DNA of 64,000 nucleotides from Actinomycetota bacterium (GCA_020161845.1 JAIUNK010000002.1:186001-250000), one strand, 5' to 3'. Shown: positions 22,948 through 33,048, counted from the stretch's first letter. Notes: generated by a model from the letters alone, not told the origin. A program made the numbers and translations.

Positions 22948-22966
22948 CCATAAGTCCAAATTATGG
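22948..22966. promoter_or_regulatory. Palindromic operator candidate upstream of the thiosulfate uptake genes
   Basis: CCATAA and TTATGG form a perfect inverted repeat with a 7-base AT-rich spacer (gtccaaa) in an otherwise very GC-rich region. It sits eight bases before the predicted -35 of the promoter for the YeeE/TsuA gene. A sulfur- or thiol-responsive repressor would be expected, but none is encoded beside it. Confidence 0.55.
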
Positions 22967-22973
22967 AATCCAG

Positions 22974-23003
22974 TTGTTCACCTTTTATTTCGGGTCCTAC
23001 CGT
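22974..23003 (+). promoter_or_regulatory. Promoter of the YeeE/TsuA - TusA operon
   Basis: TTGTTC (22974-22979) and TACCGT (22998-23003) are separated by 18 bases and lie about 90 bases before the GTG start. The region is AT-rich compared with its surroundings. Confidence 0.5.
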
Positions 23004-23089
23004 GGAGAAGCCGTCCGCCCCGGGCCTCAGCCCGCGGCGGCCTCCCCCACTCGCTCCCACTCGCTCCCACTCGACCCCGGAGAACTCCT

Positions 23090-24196
23090 GTGATCCTCAC
23101 CGGACTGCTGCTCGGCGCCCTGCTCGGCTTCGTCCTGCAACGCGGCCGGTTCTGCGTGACCGGCGCCTTCCGCGACGTCTTCCTCACCCGCAACACCCTG
23201 TGGCTGACCGCCTTCCTCGTGGTGATCGCGATCCAGGCGATCGGACTGGCCGTCCTGACCGCCACCGGGGTGATCGCCCCGAAGGTGACGCCGCTGCCGC
23301 TGCTGGGCGTCGTCGTGGGCGGGCTCATCTTCGGCTACGCGATCGTGATGGCCGGTGGCTGCGCGACCGGGACGTACTACCGCAGCGGCGAGGGCCTGGT
23401 CGGCAGCTGGCTGGCGCTGATCGGCTATGCCGGGACCGCGGCGGCGATGAAGTACGGGGTGCTGAAGCCCCTCAACGACGGCCTGCGCGGCCTCACGGTC
23501 CCGGCGACCACGATCCACGGCACCCTGGGCATCGCCGCCTGGCCCCTGCTCGTCACGCTGGTGGTCGGCGTGGCCCTGGCGGTCCGCCATCACCTGCGCA
23601 AGCCGCGGACCGTGCTGGCCACCCTGCCCCCGCGCCGGACCGGCCTGGCTCACCTGCTCCTCGAACGCCGCTGGCACCCCTTCGCCACGGCCGTCGTCAT
23701 CGGCGTCATCGCGATTGCGGCATGGCCGCTGTCGACCTGGGCCGGCCGCAATGGCGGCCTCGGGATCACGACGCCGAGCGCCAACCTGGTCTCCTATCTG
23801 GGCACGGCGCAGCCGCGCTATCTCGACTGGGGCGTCATGCTCGTGCTCGGCCTCCTGGTCGGCTCGTTCGTTGCCGCCAAGTCCTCCGGCGAGTTCCGGG
23901 TGCGGGTGCCCGATGCGACGATCGCCGTGCGATCCACCATGGGTGGGGTGCTCATGGGCGTCGGCGCATCGCTGGCCGGCGGCTGCACCATCGGCAACGC
24001 GATGGTCGAGACGGCGCAGTTCACCTGGCAGGGCTGGATCAGCTTCGCGGCCTTCCTGGTCGGCACCGGTGCCGCGACCCGGGTCTACATCGCCGGGCAC
24101 CGCCGGGCGGGCACGGGCGCCGACAGCGGTATCCCGGCCCCGGTCGCCGACGCCGGGGGTACGCCGCAGCGGCGTGCCGTGCTCACCAAGATCTGA
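23090..24196 (+). CDS. YeeE/YedE (TsuA-like) thiosulfate transporter
   Basis: TsuA imports thiosulfate through a path lined with conserved cysteines. The 368-residue protein has about nine to ten membrane segments and the three hallmark motifs: GRFCVTGAFRD near residue 18, MAGGCATGTYYR near residue 90, and LAGGCTIGN near residue 300. The start is GTG 23090, with GGAG seven bases upstream. A TusA-like gene follows 44 bases later, the pairing expected for TsuA/TsuB (YeeE/YeeD). A tandem GCTCCCACTC repeat lies just before the gene. Related YeeE proteins may carry other sulfur compounds, so the exact substrate is inferred. Confidence 0.9.
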   Translation: MILTGLLLGALLGFVLQRGRFCVTGAFRDVFLTRNTLWLTAFLVVIAIQAIGLAVLTATGVIAPKVTPLPLLGVVVGGLIFGYAIVMAGGCATGTYYRSGEGLVGSWLALIGYAGTAAAMKYGVLKPLNDGLRGLTVPATTIHGTLGIAAWPLLVTLVVGVALAVRHHLRKPRTVLATLPPRRTGLAHLLLERRWHPFATAVVIGVIAIAAWPLSTWAGRNGGLGITTPSANLVSYLGTAQPRYLDWGVMLVLGLLVGSFVAAKSSGEFRVRVPDATIAVRSTMGGVLMGVGASLAGGCTIGNAMVETAQFTWQGWISFAAFLVGTGAATRVYIAGHRRAGTGADSGIPAPVADAGGTPQRRAVLTKI

Positions 24197-24240
24197 CCCA
24201 CCCATCCGAGGGACTCAACCCACCGCAAGGAGGCGCCGCC

Positions 24241-24468
24241 ATGGCGACATACACCCTGGACACCGCGGGCGAGGTCTGCCCGTTCCCGCTGGTCGAGGCC
24301 AAGCATGCGATGGCCGAGCTGAGCAGCGGCGACGAACTGGTGATCGACTTCGACTGCACGCAGGCCACCGAGGCCATCCCCGCCTGGGCGGCTACCGAGG
24401 GTTACCCCGTCAGCCACTTCGACCGGACCGGCGACGCGAGCTGGACCATCACCGTCCGCAAGCCCTGA
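24241..24468 (+). CDS. TusA-family sulfur carrier (YeeD/TsuB-like)
   Basis: TusA-type proteins hold sulfur on a single cysteine. The 75-residue protein has the hallmark CPxP motif, EVCPFPLVEAK, with active Cys13, then the beta-alpha pattern and the DCTQATEAIPAW segment. AAGGAGG lies nine bases before ATG 24241. Next to a YeeE transporter it most likely takes sulfur from imported thiosulfate (TsuB role), rather than working in tRNA thiolation as E. coli TusA does. Confidence 0.92.
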   Translation: MATYTLDTAGEVCPFPLVEAKHAMAELSSGDELVIDFDCTQATEAIPAWAATEGYPVSHFDRTGDASWTITVRKP

Positions 24469-24515
24469 CCGAACCATGCGCGGTCCGCATGCGGCAAGGG
24501 GTCCTGCGCGCGACC

Positions 24516-25099
24516 TCAGCCGCGGTCGATCGTGTCCTTGACCTCGGCGATGCGGGACAGCAGGCCGTTGACGAAGCTCGGCGATTCGTCCGTGGACAGG
24601 GCGGTGGCCAGCTCGACGGCCTGCTGCGTGGCGACCGCGTCCGGAACGTCGTCGTTGAACAGGATCTCCCAGGTCCCGACGAGCAACAGGGCGCGGTCGA
24701 CCGCGGGCATCCGCTCCACCGACCAGCCCTGGCTGTAGGTGCCCAGGGCTTCGTCGATGGTGCGCCAGTGCTGCACGACACCCCGGACGATCTGCACCGT
24801 GTAGTCCCGCAACGGCGCCTCGGTCACCGGCGCCGCCAGGCGCTCGGTGAGCAACCGGTCGGCGTTCAGGCCGCGCTGATCGGCCTCGAACAGCAGGTCG
24901 AGGGCGGCCCGGCGGGCCTTGGTGCGCGAGCCGGTCAGCGGCGCCCGCTCCCCGCCACGGCGGCCGGCCCGCTGCCGATCGGCGTCGTCCCGCCCGGGGC
25001 TACCGGACGGCGCCTCGCGAGCAGGCGCCTCGCGAGCAGGCGTTTCGCCCACCCCTGCGTCGCCCACCGGTCCATCGCCGGTGGGCGGGTTCGCAGACA

Positions 25100-25100
<1 letters not shown>
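24516..25100 (-). CDS. nusB: Transcription antitermination protein NusB
   Basis: NusB, with NusE (S10), supports rRNA antitermination at boxA. The 194-residue protein has the all-helical NusB fold from about residue 58: TKARRAALDLLFEADQRG, then VDRALLLVGTWEILF and AVELATALSTDESPSFVNGLL. The first 57 residues are disordered, Pro/Ala/Glu/Arg-rich, with a repeated AREAP unit from a short DNA repeat; typical NusB is about 140 residues. The ATG at 25100 shares one base with the efp stop (TGATG), so the two genes are coupled. It is convergent with the TusA gene. Confidence 0.95.
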
Positions 25101-25660
<560 letters not shown>

Positions 25661-25828
25661 GGGGGTTCTTTCTGCTGGAGTCGTCGGATCACCGGCGAGT
25701 CTACCGGGCGCCCTCGGGGCCTCCCGCGGCCATGACGACGCGCCGCATCGCGTAGGGTCGGGATATCCCGCCCGCTCGTCCGCCGGGCCGGCGCCTGCGT
25801 GGTGCGGCCGGGCCGTCAGGAGCCGCTC

Positions 25829-27733
25829 ATGTCCCGCCCGCGCCGCCACCGCTCGGCGCGGCCGGGGCTGACCAGGGCGAGGACCGTCACGAGGACCGTC
25901 ACGATGACCGGAACCATGACCCTCACTGTGGCTGTGACCGTCGTGGCTGCGCTGGCCGGGTGCTCACCGGCGGAATCACCTCCGCCGACGAGCCCGCCGG
26001 TGAGCACCGCGCCCGACGTACCGACCGGCCCCTCCCCCACGACCGCCGGCAAGGCACCGATCCTGGTCAACGCGGTCGAACCGGCTCGCGCGCTGCTCCC
26101 CGCGAGCATCCCCGACGAATACGGCCGCCGCATCGGCGCGCTCATCTATCGGGGGCTGCTGCGCTACGACGCCAAGGGTCGGCTGGTCTCCGAGGTCGCC
26201 GAGGACGTCACCCAGGAGAGTCCGCTGCTCTACCGGGTCAAGCTGCGCAAGGACTGGTCCTTCGGCAACGGCGAACTGGTCACCGCGGCCTCCTTCGTCG
26301 ACGCCTGGAACTATGCGGCCTCCCCCGCCTGCGGCCAGCTGTACGCCGACGCGTTCGCCCCCATCGCGGGCTACCGCAGCCTGCGTGGGCTGCCCGAGCC
26401 GACCCCGCCCCCCGAGGCCACCAGGACCACGACGAGCGCGCCCACCCCGACTCGGCCCGGCAGCGCCGCCGGCGCCCCCAGCGGCACGGCCAGCAGCACC
26501 ACGCCCCCGGCGACGAGCGCGGTCGGGACCGAACCGAGCAACGCGGCGGGCGCCGGCGCCTGCCCGGCCGCGGCCCGAGGGACCCTGACCGGGCTGCAGG
26601 TGGTCGACGACCTGGAGTTCACGATCCGGCTGGCGTTGCCGGACGCTACGTTCCGGGACCGACTCGCCTCGTTGCCCTATGTGCCGCTGCCCCGCGTCGC
26701 CCTGACCGACCCGGTCTCGTTTGCGACCGCCCCGGTCGGCAACGGCCCCTACCAGCTGGCCGGGGGATGGTTCGCCGGCAAGGAGATCCGGCTGATCCCG
26801 AATCCCTCCTACCTGGGCGGTGACCCGGCCCACAACGGCGGGGTGACCTTCCGCTTCTTCCCGGACCCCGCGATGACCTATCCGGCCCTGCGCGAGGGGC
26901 AGCTGGAGATGCTCGACGAGATGCCGATCACGGCGCTGCACCGGTTCAAGGCCGACCTGGGATTCCGGGCCCTGAACCAGCCGATCGGGGCCACCTCCTC
27001 CCTGGTCTTCCCGGTGCACCGGAGCGAGTGGACGACCCCCGAGGGACTGCTGCTCCGCCGCGCCATCTCCCGCTCGATCGACCGCAAGGCGTTGGCGGAC
27101 GGGCTCTACGCCGGCACCCGGACCCCCGCCACCGACCTCGTCACGCCGGGGGTGGCGGGCTACGCCCCCGACCTGTGCGGCGATGACTGCCGCTACGATC
27201 CCGCCGCCGCCGCGGGGCTGCTCCCCGACAAGGCGGCGGTGCCGCCGCTGCAGATCGCCTACGACCCGGAGGTGGGCGGCCTGCCCGCCGTCGAGGCGTT
27301 GTGCACCGCCGTGACGGACGCGCTGGGGATCAGCTGCGAACCGCTGGCCGTGCCCCGCGATCCGGCGACCGGCACCACGCTGGAGATGCTCGCGGCGCGC
27401 CACGAGGTCACGGTGCCGATGCTGTCCGTACGGCGGATGGCGCGGCCGGACATCAGTGGCTTCCTCGTCCCGCGATTCCTGGCGGGCAGCAACGCCAACC
27501 CGAGCGGCTACGCCGGCGCCACGGCGCAGGCCCTGTTCGTCACGGCGGCGGCTACGACGGATGCGGACACCCGCACGAATCTGTATCGGGACGCGCAGAA
27601 ACTGATCCTCGCCGACCTCCCGGAGATTCCGCTCTGGTATGTCAATGCCACCACCGGCGCCGGAGTCGGGATGCAGCAGGTGCGCATCGACGCGTTCGGG
27701 GTGCCGATCTACACCGAGCTCAACCGCAGCTGA
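25829..27733 (+). CDS. Orphan peptide-binding ABC lipoprotein (SBP_bac_5 family)
   Basis: This 634-residue protein is a DppA/OppA-type substrate-binding lipoprotein. A repetitive Thr/Arg/Met N-terminus (from a 12-bp DNA repeat) leads to a lipobox, ALAGC. The fold then follows: [31 protein letters not shown], and the C-terminal [13 protein letters not shown]. It shares FVDAWNYAA with the OppA at 41.6 kb, so the two are paralogues. Residues about 195-250 are an inserted Thr/Pro/Ala-rich stretch containing a cysteine, inside the first domain, where the family has none. CAGGAG precedes ATG 25829. No permease or ATPase of the peptide type is adjacent, so it may serve the Opp system or act alone. 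Confidence 0.85.
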   Translation: MSRPRRHRSARPGLTRARTVTRTVTMTGTMTLTVAVTVVAALAGCSPAESPPPTSPPVSTAPDVPTGPSPTTAGKAPILVNAVEPARALLPASIPDEYGRRIGALIYRGLLRYDAKGRLVSEVAEDVTQESPLLYRVKLRKDWSFGNGELVTAASFVDAWNYAASPACGQLYADAFAPIAGYRSLRGLPEPTPPPEATRTTTSAPTPTRPGSAAGAPSGTASSTTPPATSAVGTEPSNAAGAGACPAAARGTLTGLQVVDDLEFTIRLALPDATFRDRLASLPYVPLPRVALTDPVSFATAPVGNGPYQLAGGWFAGKEIRLIPNPSYLGGDPAHNGGVTFRFFPDPAMTYPALREGQLEMLDEMPITALHRFKADLGFRALNQPIGATSSLVFPVHRSEWTTPEGLLLRRAISRSIDRKALADGLYAGTRTPATDLVTPGVAGYAPDLCGDDCRYDPAAAAGLLPDKAAVPPLQIAYDPEVGGLPAVEALCTAVTDALGISCEPLAVPRDPATGTTLEMLAARHEVTVPMLSVRRMARPDISGFLVPRFLAGSNANPSGYAGATAQALFVTAAATTDADTRTNLYRDAQKLILADLPEIPLWYVNATTGAGVGMQQVRIDAFGVPIYTELNRS

Positions 27734-27748
27734 GCGCGGCCCACCGGC

Positions 27749-28540
27749 TCACTTCACCTCGCGGCGCAGCGTCAGCACGGTGCCGGCCACCAGCGGCAGG
27801 ATCACCCAGAACGCGAACGCGGCGCTGCCGTGCTGCCACACCTCGGCCCCGGCGTCCGGGACCGTGAGCGCCTGCGAGATGGCGCTGGGATCCACCCATT
27901 GCAGCACCGGACGCGCCTTGTCCCAGGCGCTCAAGGGGGCGACGATCATCGGGATCAGGTAGTAGAGCACGATCGCGACCGCGCTGTTGCCCAGGACGAG
28001 TCCGAACGCCAGGCCCATCAGGGTGAAGACGACGAACGTGCCGAGCAGCCCGGCGAATTCCCGGCCGGACACCGACCAGGTCACCGGCCCGCCGTGTACC
28101 GCGCCGGCGATCACCAATCCGACCGCGGTGGCCGCGGCGACGACCACCAGCACGGCGGCCGTGACCAGCAGCGCGGCCAGCGACTTGGCCACCAGCACGC
28201 GCAGCCGCCGGGGTTCCAGGCTGAAGGTGACCAGGGCGGTCCGCTGGCTCCACTCGGCCGTCATGGTCAGGATGCCGACGACCGGCAGCAACATGCCGAC
28301 CGGGATCGTGGCCATGGTGAAGTACGCCGAGAACGTGCGTGGTTGGCTCTCCCCCCAGATCAAAAGCGCGGCCAGGATCAGCACGGCGAGCGCGGCGATG
28401 ACGATCAACAGCCAGCGCCCGGAGCGGGTGTCGACCATCTTGCGCACCTCGACGCCGAGCAGTCGCCCGAACGGCACGCCACGGATCGGACCGTCCGGAC
28501 CGGCCGGACCATCCGGACCCGGGGCCCCGACGCTGCTCAT
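27749..28540 (-). CDS. ABC-2 type transporter permease
   Basis: The 263-residue membrane protein has six predicted membrane segments. It begins with a Gly/Pro/Asp-rich repeat (GPDGPAGPDGP), followed by VEVRKMVDTRSGRW, the typical cytosolic entry of ABC-2 exporters, then segments such as WLLIVIAALAVLI and a late LRREVK. Its ATG at 28540 overlaps the stop of the ATPase gene (ATGA), so the two form one transporter. The substrate is unknown. A divergent DesK/NarL-type two-component pair lies upstream of the ATPase gene and may control it. Convergent with the binding-protein gene 15 bases away. Confidence 0.88.
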   Translation of the reverse strand: MSSVGAPGPDGPAGPDGPIRGVPFGRLLGVEVRKMVDTRSGRWLLIVIAALAVLILAALLIWGESQPRTFSAYFTMATIPVGMLLPVVGILTMTAEWSQRTALVTFSLEPRRLRVLVAKSLAALLVTAAVLVVVAAATAVGLVIAGAVHGGPVTWSVSGREFAGLLGTFVVFTLMGLAFGLVLGNSAVAIVLYYLIPMIVAPLSAWDKARPVLQWVDPSAISQALTVPDAGAEVWQHGSAAFAFWVILPLVAGTVLTLRREVK

Positions 28541-29445
28541 GCCGCACGTCCTTCCCGGGAGGTGTCCGCCGTGAGCTGGAGGAAGACGTCCTCCAGGGTG
28601 CCCGCCTGCGCCGACCGCAGCTCCGCCAGAGCCACCCCCGCCTGCAGGGCCAGCCGGCCGACCGTGGCCGGGTCGGCGTCCACGACCAGGGCCCCGTCGC
28701 CGCCGTCCCGCGGGGGGCTGCCGGCCGACGCGAGCGCCTGCTCCAGCCGGGGCCGGTCGGCGGGGTCGGCGACCCGCACCGCGGTCCCCCGGCCGCCGAG
28801 CAGCTCGTGCTTGGCACCCTGCGCGACGATCCGGCCGTTGCCGATGACCAGCAGGTCGTCGGCGACCTGCTCGATCTCGGAGAGCAGATGCGAGGACAGC
28901 AGGACCGCCCCGCCCTGGTCGGCGAATTGCCGCAGGAGGTCGCGCATCCACCGGATGCCCCCGGGGTCGAGCCCGTTGACCGGCTCGTCGAGAATCAGCA
29001 CCTTGGGGTCGCCGAGCAACGCGTGCGCGATCCCCAACCGCTGCCGCATGCCCAGGGAGTAGGCCCCGACCCGGCGCTTCGCCTCGGCGTCGGTGAGCCC
29101 CACCAGCCGCTGCATCTGCCGGGCTCGTGCCGCGCCCACGCCCAGCATCGCCGCGCCCAGCGCGAGCACCTCGGTGCCGGTGCGGCCGGCGTGCTGGGCG
29201 GAGGCGTCCAGCAGGACGCCGACCTGGAGTCCGGGATTGGGCAGGTCCGCGTAGCGCCGACCGAGCACGGTGGCGGTGCCCCCGGTGGCCGGCGAAAGCC
29301 CGACCAGGCACCGCATGGCGGTGGACTTGCCGGCGCCATTGGGCCCGAGGAAGCCCACCACCCGACCGGGCGGCACCGTGAACGTCACGTCGTCCACGGC
29401 GCGGACGGCGCCGTAGTGCTTGCTGAGGTGCTGGACATCGATCAT
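28537..29445 (-). CDS. ABC transporter ATP-binding protein (exporter type)
   Basis: This 302-residue ATPase powers the ABC-2 permease encoded next. It has Walker A GPNGAGKST (about residue 35), the signature SLGMRQRLGIA, Walker B VLILDEPVNGLD and the switch His in LLSSHLL. A C-terminal accessory region follows, ending TLEDVFLQLTAD, typical of DrrA/CcmA-like exporters for drugs or lantibiotics. I choose ATG 29445 (MIDVQHLSKHYG); an in-frame ATG at 29481 would give an atypical leader. The divergent kinase gene starts 197 bases away. Confidence 0.92.
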   Translation of the reverse strand: MIDVQHLSKHYGAVRAVDDVTFTVPPGRVVGFLGPNGAGKSTAMRCLVGLSPATGGTATVLGRRYADLPNPGLQVGVLLDASAQHAGRTGTEVLALGAAMLGVGAARARQMQRLVGLTDAEAKRRVGAYSLGMRQRLGIAHALLGDPKVLILDEPVNGLDPGGIRWMRDLLRQFADQGGAVLLSSHLLSEIEQVADDLLVIGNGRIVAQGAKHELLGGRGTAVRVADPADRPRLEQALASAGSPPRDGGDGALVVDADPATVGRLALQAGVALAELRSAQAGTLEDVFLQLTADTSREGRAA

Positions 29446-29641
29446 GGATCCAGCCTGTGGCATCCCAGGGCACGGGCGCATCGGGCGGCGGGCTGATTCA
29501 CCCGGCCCCCTCAGGCTGGAGTCGCGAAGGCAGCACCCCTACCAAAGTCGGGACCGGACCCGACGTACGGACCAGGCCCGGCGTGTCGAGGTCAGGCCAG
29601 CGGCGGTGTCCGGCGCGCTGGGCGCCACCTACCCTGAACGC

Positions 29642-30832
29642 ATGGCCGGGACCGCTGTCGACGCGCCGCCGCTGCGCTGGTGGTCGCAGGCTTGGCGGTA
29701 TGCAGCGGCGGTGTTCCTGTCGCTGATGGCCGTGGGGGTCGTGCTGGAAACCACCCCCAGTTATGCAGCCAACGTGCACGGCCTGGCCCCCGTCGACCTG
29801 CTCCTGGGCCTGCTTTCCCTGGTGCTGGTCGGGTTCCGGCGGCGCTGGCCGGTGGCCGTGGCGCTGTTGCTGACCCTCGCCTCGGCGGTGGCGATGAGCG
29901 TTGCCGGGCCGTGGGCCCTGGCGACCGTTTCGCTGGCCACGCACCGGCGGTGGGGGCCGATGCTCACGCTGGCGGCAGCCACGATGGTGGCCGAACAGGT
30001 GATAGCCACCCTGTATCCGGACCCGACCGGACCGCCGTGGCAGGGCATGCTCATCGGGCTGTTGGGCACGAGCGTGCTCCTGGCCGTGGGGGCCTATACC
30101 GGGGCGCGCCGGGAACTGCTGGCCAGCCTGCGGGAGCGGGCGGCGACGGCCGAGCGGGAGCAGAGCGCCCGGGTGGCCCAGGCGCGCACGGCGGAGCGGG
30201 CGGCCATCGCTCGCGAGATGCACGACGTCCTCGCCCACCGAATCTCCCTACTGGCCATGCATGCCGGGGCGCTGGCCTACCGCGAGGACCTGACCGCGGA
30301 ACAGACCCGAGCCACCGCCGAGACGATTCAGGCCACTGCGCACGCGGCCCTCTCCGATCTGCGCGGGGTCCTCGGCGTGCTCCGCTCGGGGACGGCGCTG
30401 AACCCCACTGGCCTGCCGGAACGGCCGCAACCGACGCTCGCCGACCTGGACGACCTGGTCGGCGAGCTGCGCGCGGCGGGCGCGCTGGTCGAGATCGTCG
30501 ACGCCCGACCCGTCGACGTCGATCCCCCGACGCCGGTGGCCCGGCACGCCTATCGGATCCTGCAGGAATGCTGCACCAACGCCCGCAAACACGCCCCGGG
30601 CTCACCGATCACGATCACGTTGGCTGGTCGGCCCGGTGCGGAACTGCTGCTGGAGGTTTCCAATCCCGCGCCGCCGCACGCCGCACCGATCGTCCCCGGA
30701 GCCCGGCTGGGTCTGATCGGTCTGGCTGAACGCGCCGAGCTGGTCGGGGGCCGGTTGGAGCATGACCACACCCGGGATGACCGGTTCCGGGTCCGCGCCG
30801 CCCTGCCCTGGCCGATCGAGGAGACCCCATGA
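29642..30832 (+). CDS. DesK/NarL-type sensor histidine kinase
   Basis: The 396-residue kinase has four to five N-terminal membrane segments (to about residue 150) and no large external domain, so it probably senses the membrane or a partner transporter. A coiled coil leads to the HisKA_3 box EMHDVLAHRISLL with His194. The ATPase domain has ECCTNARKHAPG and GLIGLAERAELVGG. ATG 29642 lies six bases after TACCCT and lacks a Shine-Dalgarno, so the mRNA looks leaderless. The response regulator gene overlaps its stop. The divergent ABC exporter genes suggest a LiaSR/DesKR-like control unit. Confidence 0.93.
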   Translation: MAGTAVDAPPLRWWSQAWRYAAAVFLSLMAVGVVLETTPSYAANVHGLAPVDLLLGLLSLVLVGFRRRWPVAVALLLTLASAVAMSVAGPWALATVSLATHRRWGPMLTLAAATMVAEQVIATLYPDPTGPPWQGMLIGLLGTSVLLAVGAYTGARRELLASLRERAATAEREQSARVAQARTAERAAIAREMHDVLAHRISLLAMHAGALAYREDLTAEQTRATAETIQATAHAALSDLRGVLGVLRSGTALNPTGLPERPQPTLADLDDLVGELRAAGALVEIVDARPVDVDPPTPVARHAYRILQECCTNARKHAPGSPITITLAGRPGAELLLEVSNPAPPHAAPIVPGARLGLIGLAERAELVGGRLEHDHTRDDRFRVRAALPWPIEETP

Positions 30833-31530
30833 CGATGCCCCCGCCGCAGGACCACGAGGCCGCCCCGACCCGCCTGGTCCTCGTGGACGACGACGCCCTG
30901 GTGCGGGCGGGCCTGCGGCTGATCCTGGGGGGCAGTCCCGACCTGGAGGTCGTCGGCGAGGCGGCCGACGGGGCCGCAGGCCTCGCCGAAATCGAACGGA
31001 CCCGCCCGGACATCGTGCTGATGGATGTGCGGATGCCCCGCATGGACGGGCTGACGGCCACCCGGACGCTGCTCGCCCACGCCGGCGCCCCCAAGGTGAT
31101 CGTGCTGACCACCTTCGACGCCGACGAACTGGTCCTGGGCGCGCTGGTCGCCGGCGCCAGCGGGTTCCTGCTCAAGGACACCCACCCGGCGGACATGGTG
31201 GCCGCGATCCGGGCGGTACGCCGCGGCGAGCACACCCTCTCGCCCTCGATCATGTCCCAGGTGATCGCGACCGCCACCGCCACGGCGACCGGCCACGACG
31301 CAGCGGCGACGCGCCGCGATGCGGCGCTGGCCCGGCTTGCCACGCTCACCGACCGGGAACGGGAGGTGGCCCTGGCCGTGGGCCGGGGACTGTCCAACGC
31401 CGAGATCGCCGGCACGCTGTTCATGAGCGTGGCCACCGTGAAGGGGCACGTCAGCCACGTGTTCGAGAAGCTGGACGCGCAAAACCGGGTGCAGATCGCG
31501 CTGACCGTGCACGACGCCGGCCTGGCGTGA
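30829..31530 (+). CDS. NarL/LuxR-family response regulator
   Basis: The 233-residue regulator pairs with the kinase just upstream (ATGA overlap at 30829). The receiver domain shows VLVDDDALV, phospho-acceptor Asp66 in IVLMDVRMPRMDG and KDTHPADM. A Thr/Ala-rich linker (ATATATATG) precedes the LuxR helix-turn-helix LTDREREVALAVGRGLSNAE and VKGHVSHVFEKLDAQNR. It probably regulates the divergent ABC exporter operon, inferred from position. Confidence 0.95.
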   Translation: MTMPPPQDHEAAPTRLVLVDDDALVRAGLRLILGGSPDLEVVGEAADGAAGLAEIERTRPDIVLMDVRMPRMDGLTATRTLLAHAGAPKVIVLTTFDADELVLGALVAGASGFLLKDTHPADMVAAIRAVRRGEHTLSPSIMSQVIATATATATGHDAAATRRDAALARLATLTDREREVALAVGRGLSNAEIAGTLFMSVATVKGHVSHVFEKLDAQNRVQIALTVHDAGLA

Positions 31531-31540
31531 CCCCGCCTGA

Positions 31541-33010
31541 TCAGCCGCCGGGGCAGGCCCGGCGGATGAAGTCGCGGATCCCGGCGGACTCCTGGGCCCG
31601 ACCGGCCGCGTCCAGATAGGGCATGTGCCCGGTGTCGAACCAGGCGTGCTCGATCCGAGCGTAGGCCGCGTCGTCCACCCGCAGGTGGGCGACCATGTCC
31701 TGGCCCGCGTGATACGGCGTGGCCAGGTCGTAGCGGCCGTATTCGATCCGCACCCGCAGGTGGGGGTTGGCCCGCAGCAGCCGTTCCAGCCGGTCCGTCA
31801 CCGCGATGGGCCGTCCCTCGAACTCGGCGTACGACCAGTGTTCCGCCGCCGCCGCGAACACCGCGTACGGCAGGTCCAGGTCGGAGCCGAGCTCGCCCCG
31901 CAGGTAGTGGTGGATGGCGGCGGCGTACGGTCCCTCCAGCGCATCCATGGACGGGTCGGCATCGGGAAGCTCGGCCAGCCGCGAGCGCGCCGGCCCGGTG
32001 AACCGGCCGTCGATCCGCCCGACGACCAGGCCCCGATCCCGCAGCAGTTCGGCGCAGTACCGTTCGTGCTCGATGCGCAGGTCGGCGCGATCGACGTAGT
32101 CCGGCGACAGGCCCGTCAGCCGGGCCAGCTCGGCGACGACCTCGGCGCGCCGGTCGGGCGCGAGCCGCCGCCCGGCCCGCAGCGCGGCCGCGTACGGCCC
32201 GTCCGCGAAGGACTCGGCGGCCCGCAGCACTTGCGGCAGCGTTCCCGGGGCGCCGACGCCGTGGTAGTGCGCGATCGCGGCGTACGTGGGCAGGAAGTGC
32301 ACGCACGCCTCGTCCCAGCGCGAGTAGTCGAAGTCCTGGCTGGCGAAGTCGAGCACCGTGGACACCAGGATCAGCCCGTTCAGCGCGAGTCGGTGCTCGC
32401 TGGCGAGGCGTTCGGCCACGGCGACCGCCCGGACCGTGCCGTAGGACTCCCCGAGCAGGAATTTCGGCGACATCCACCGGTCCTCGCGGGTGCACCAGAG
32501 CCGGATCAGCTCGGCCACCTGCTCGACGTCCTTGCCGAAGCCCAGGTAGTCCCCCGGCTTGCCACCCTCGACCGCTCGGGACTGCCCGGTCGCCATCGGG
32601 TCGATGAAGACCAGGTCGGCGGCGCGCAGCAGGGTGTCGGGGTTGTCCACGAGCGCGTACGGCGGCGGCAGGGTCGCGCCCGGCGCACCGACCTCGACGC
32701 AGCGAGGTCCGGCCAGGCCCAGATGCAGCCAGATCGAGGCCGATCCCGGGCCCCCGTTGAAGGCGAACAGCAGCGGGCGGGTGCGCGGATCGGCGCCGTC
32801 CAGCGTGTACGCCGTGACCGCGAGCTGGGCCCGCGCCGACCAGCCCCGGAACACCTCGGCGCGCAGTTCTTCCTCGCGCAGCACGATCCGGCCGGTGCGG
32901 GCCGTGTAGGCGAGCTCACCGTCGGGCGTGGCCAGCGTGTGCCGGGTGGTGACCAGCCGGTCCGCCGGCTCGGGTCGGTCGGTGCTGCGGGACTCGCTGG
33001 GCTCGGGCAT
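31541..33010 (-). CDS. Serine carboxypeptidase family S10
   Basis: The 489-residue protein carries the S10 hallmarks: FNGGPGSAS near residue 84, the nucleophile in GESYG (Ser189), Asp in YGRYDLATPYHAG, and His in DTGHMPY. S10 enzymes remove C-terminal residues at acidic pH. No signal peptide is seen, so this one is probably cytoplasmic. No Shine-Dalgarno precedes ATG 33010; TAACCT ends six bases before it, suggesting a leaderless mRNA with its own promoter, although it follows aroB by only 38 bases. In other Actinobacteria a dipeptidase often follows aroB; this S10 enzyme occupies that place. Confidence 0.92.
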   Translation of the reverse strand: MPEPSESRSTDRPEPADRLVTTRHTLATPDGELAYTARTGRIVLREEELRAEVFRGWSARAQLAVTAYTLDGADPRTRPLLFAFNGGPGSASIWLHLGLAGPRCVEVGAPGATLPPPYALVDNPDTLLRAADLVFIDPMATGQSRAVEGGKPGDYLGFGKDVEQVAELIRLWCTREDRWMSPKFLLGESYGTVRAVAVAERLASEHRLALNGLILVSTVLDFASQDFDYSRWDEACVHFLPTYAAIAHYHGVGAPGTLPQVLRAAESFADGPYAAALRAGRRLAPDRRAEVVAELARLTGLSPDYVDRADLRIEHERYCAELLRDRGLVVGRIDGRFTGPARSRLAELPDADPSMDALEGPYAAAIHHYLRGELGSDLDLPYAVFAAAAEHWSYAEFEGRPIAVTDRLERLLRANPHLRVRIEYGRYDLATPYHAGQDMVAHLRVDDAAYARIEHAWFDTGHMPYLDAAGRAQESAGIRDFIRRACPGG

Positions 33011-33048
33011 GCCCGCAGGTTAACGCGCCGTCGCCGCCGCGCCCCCGC

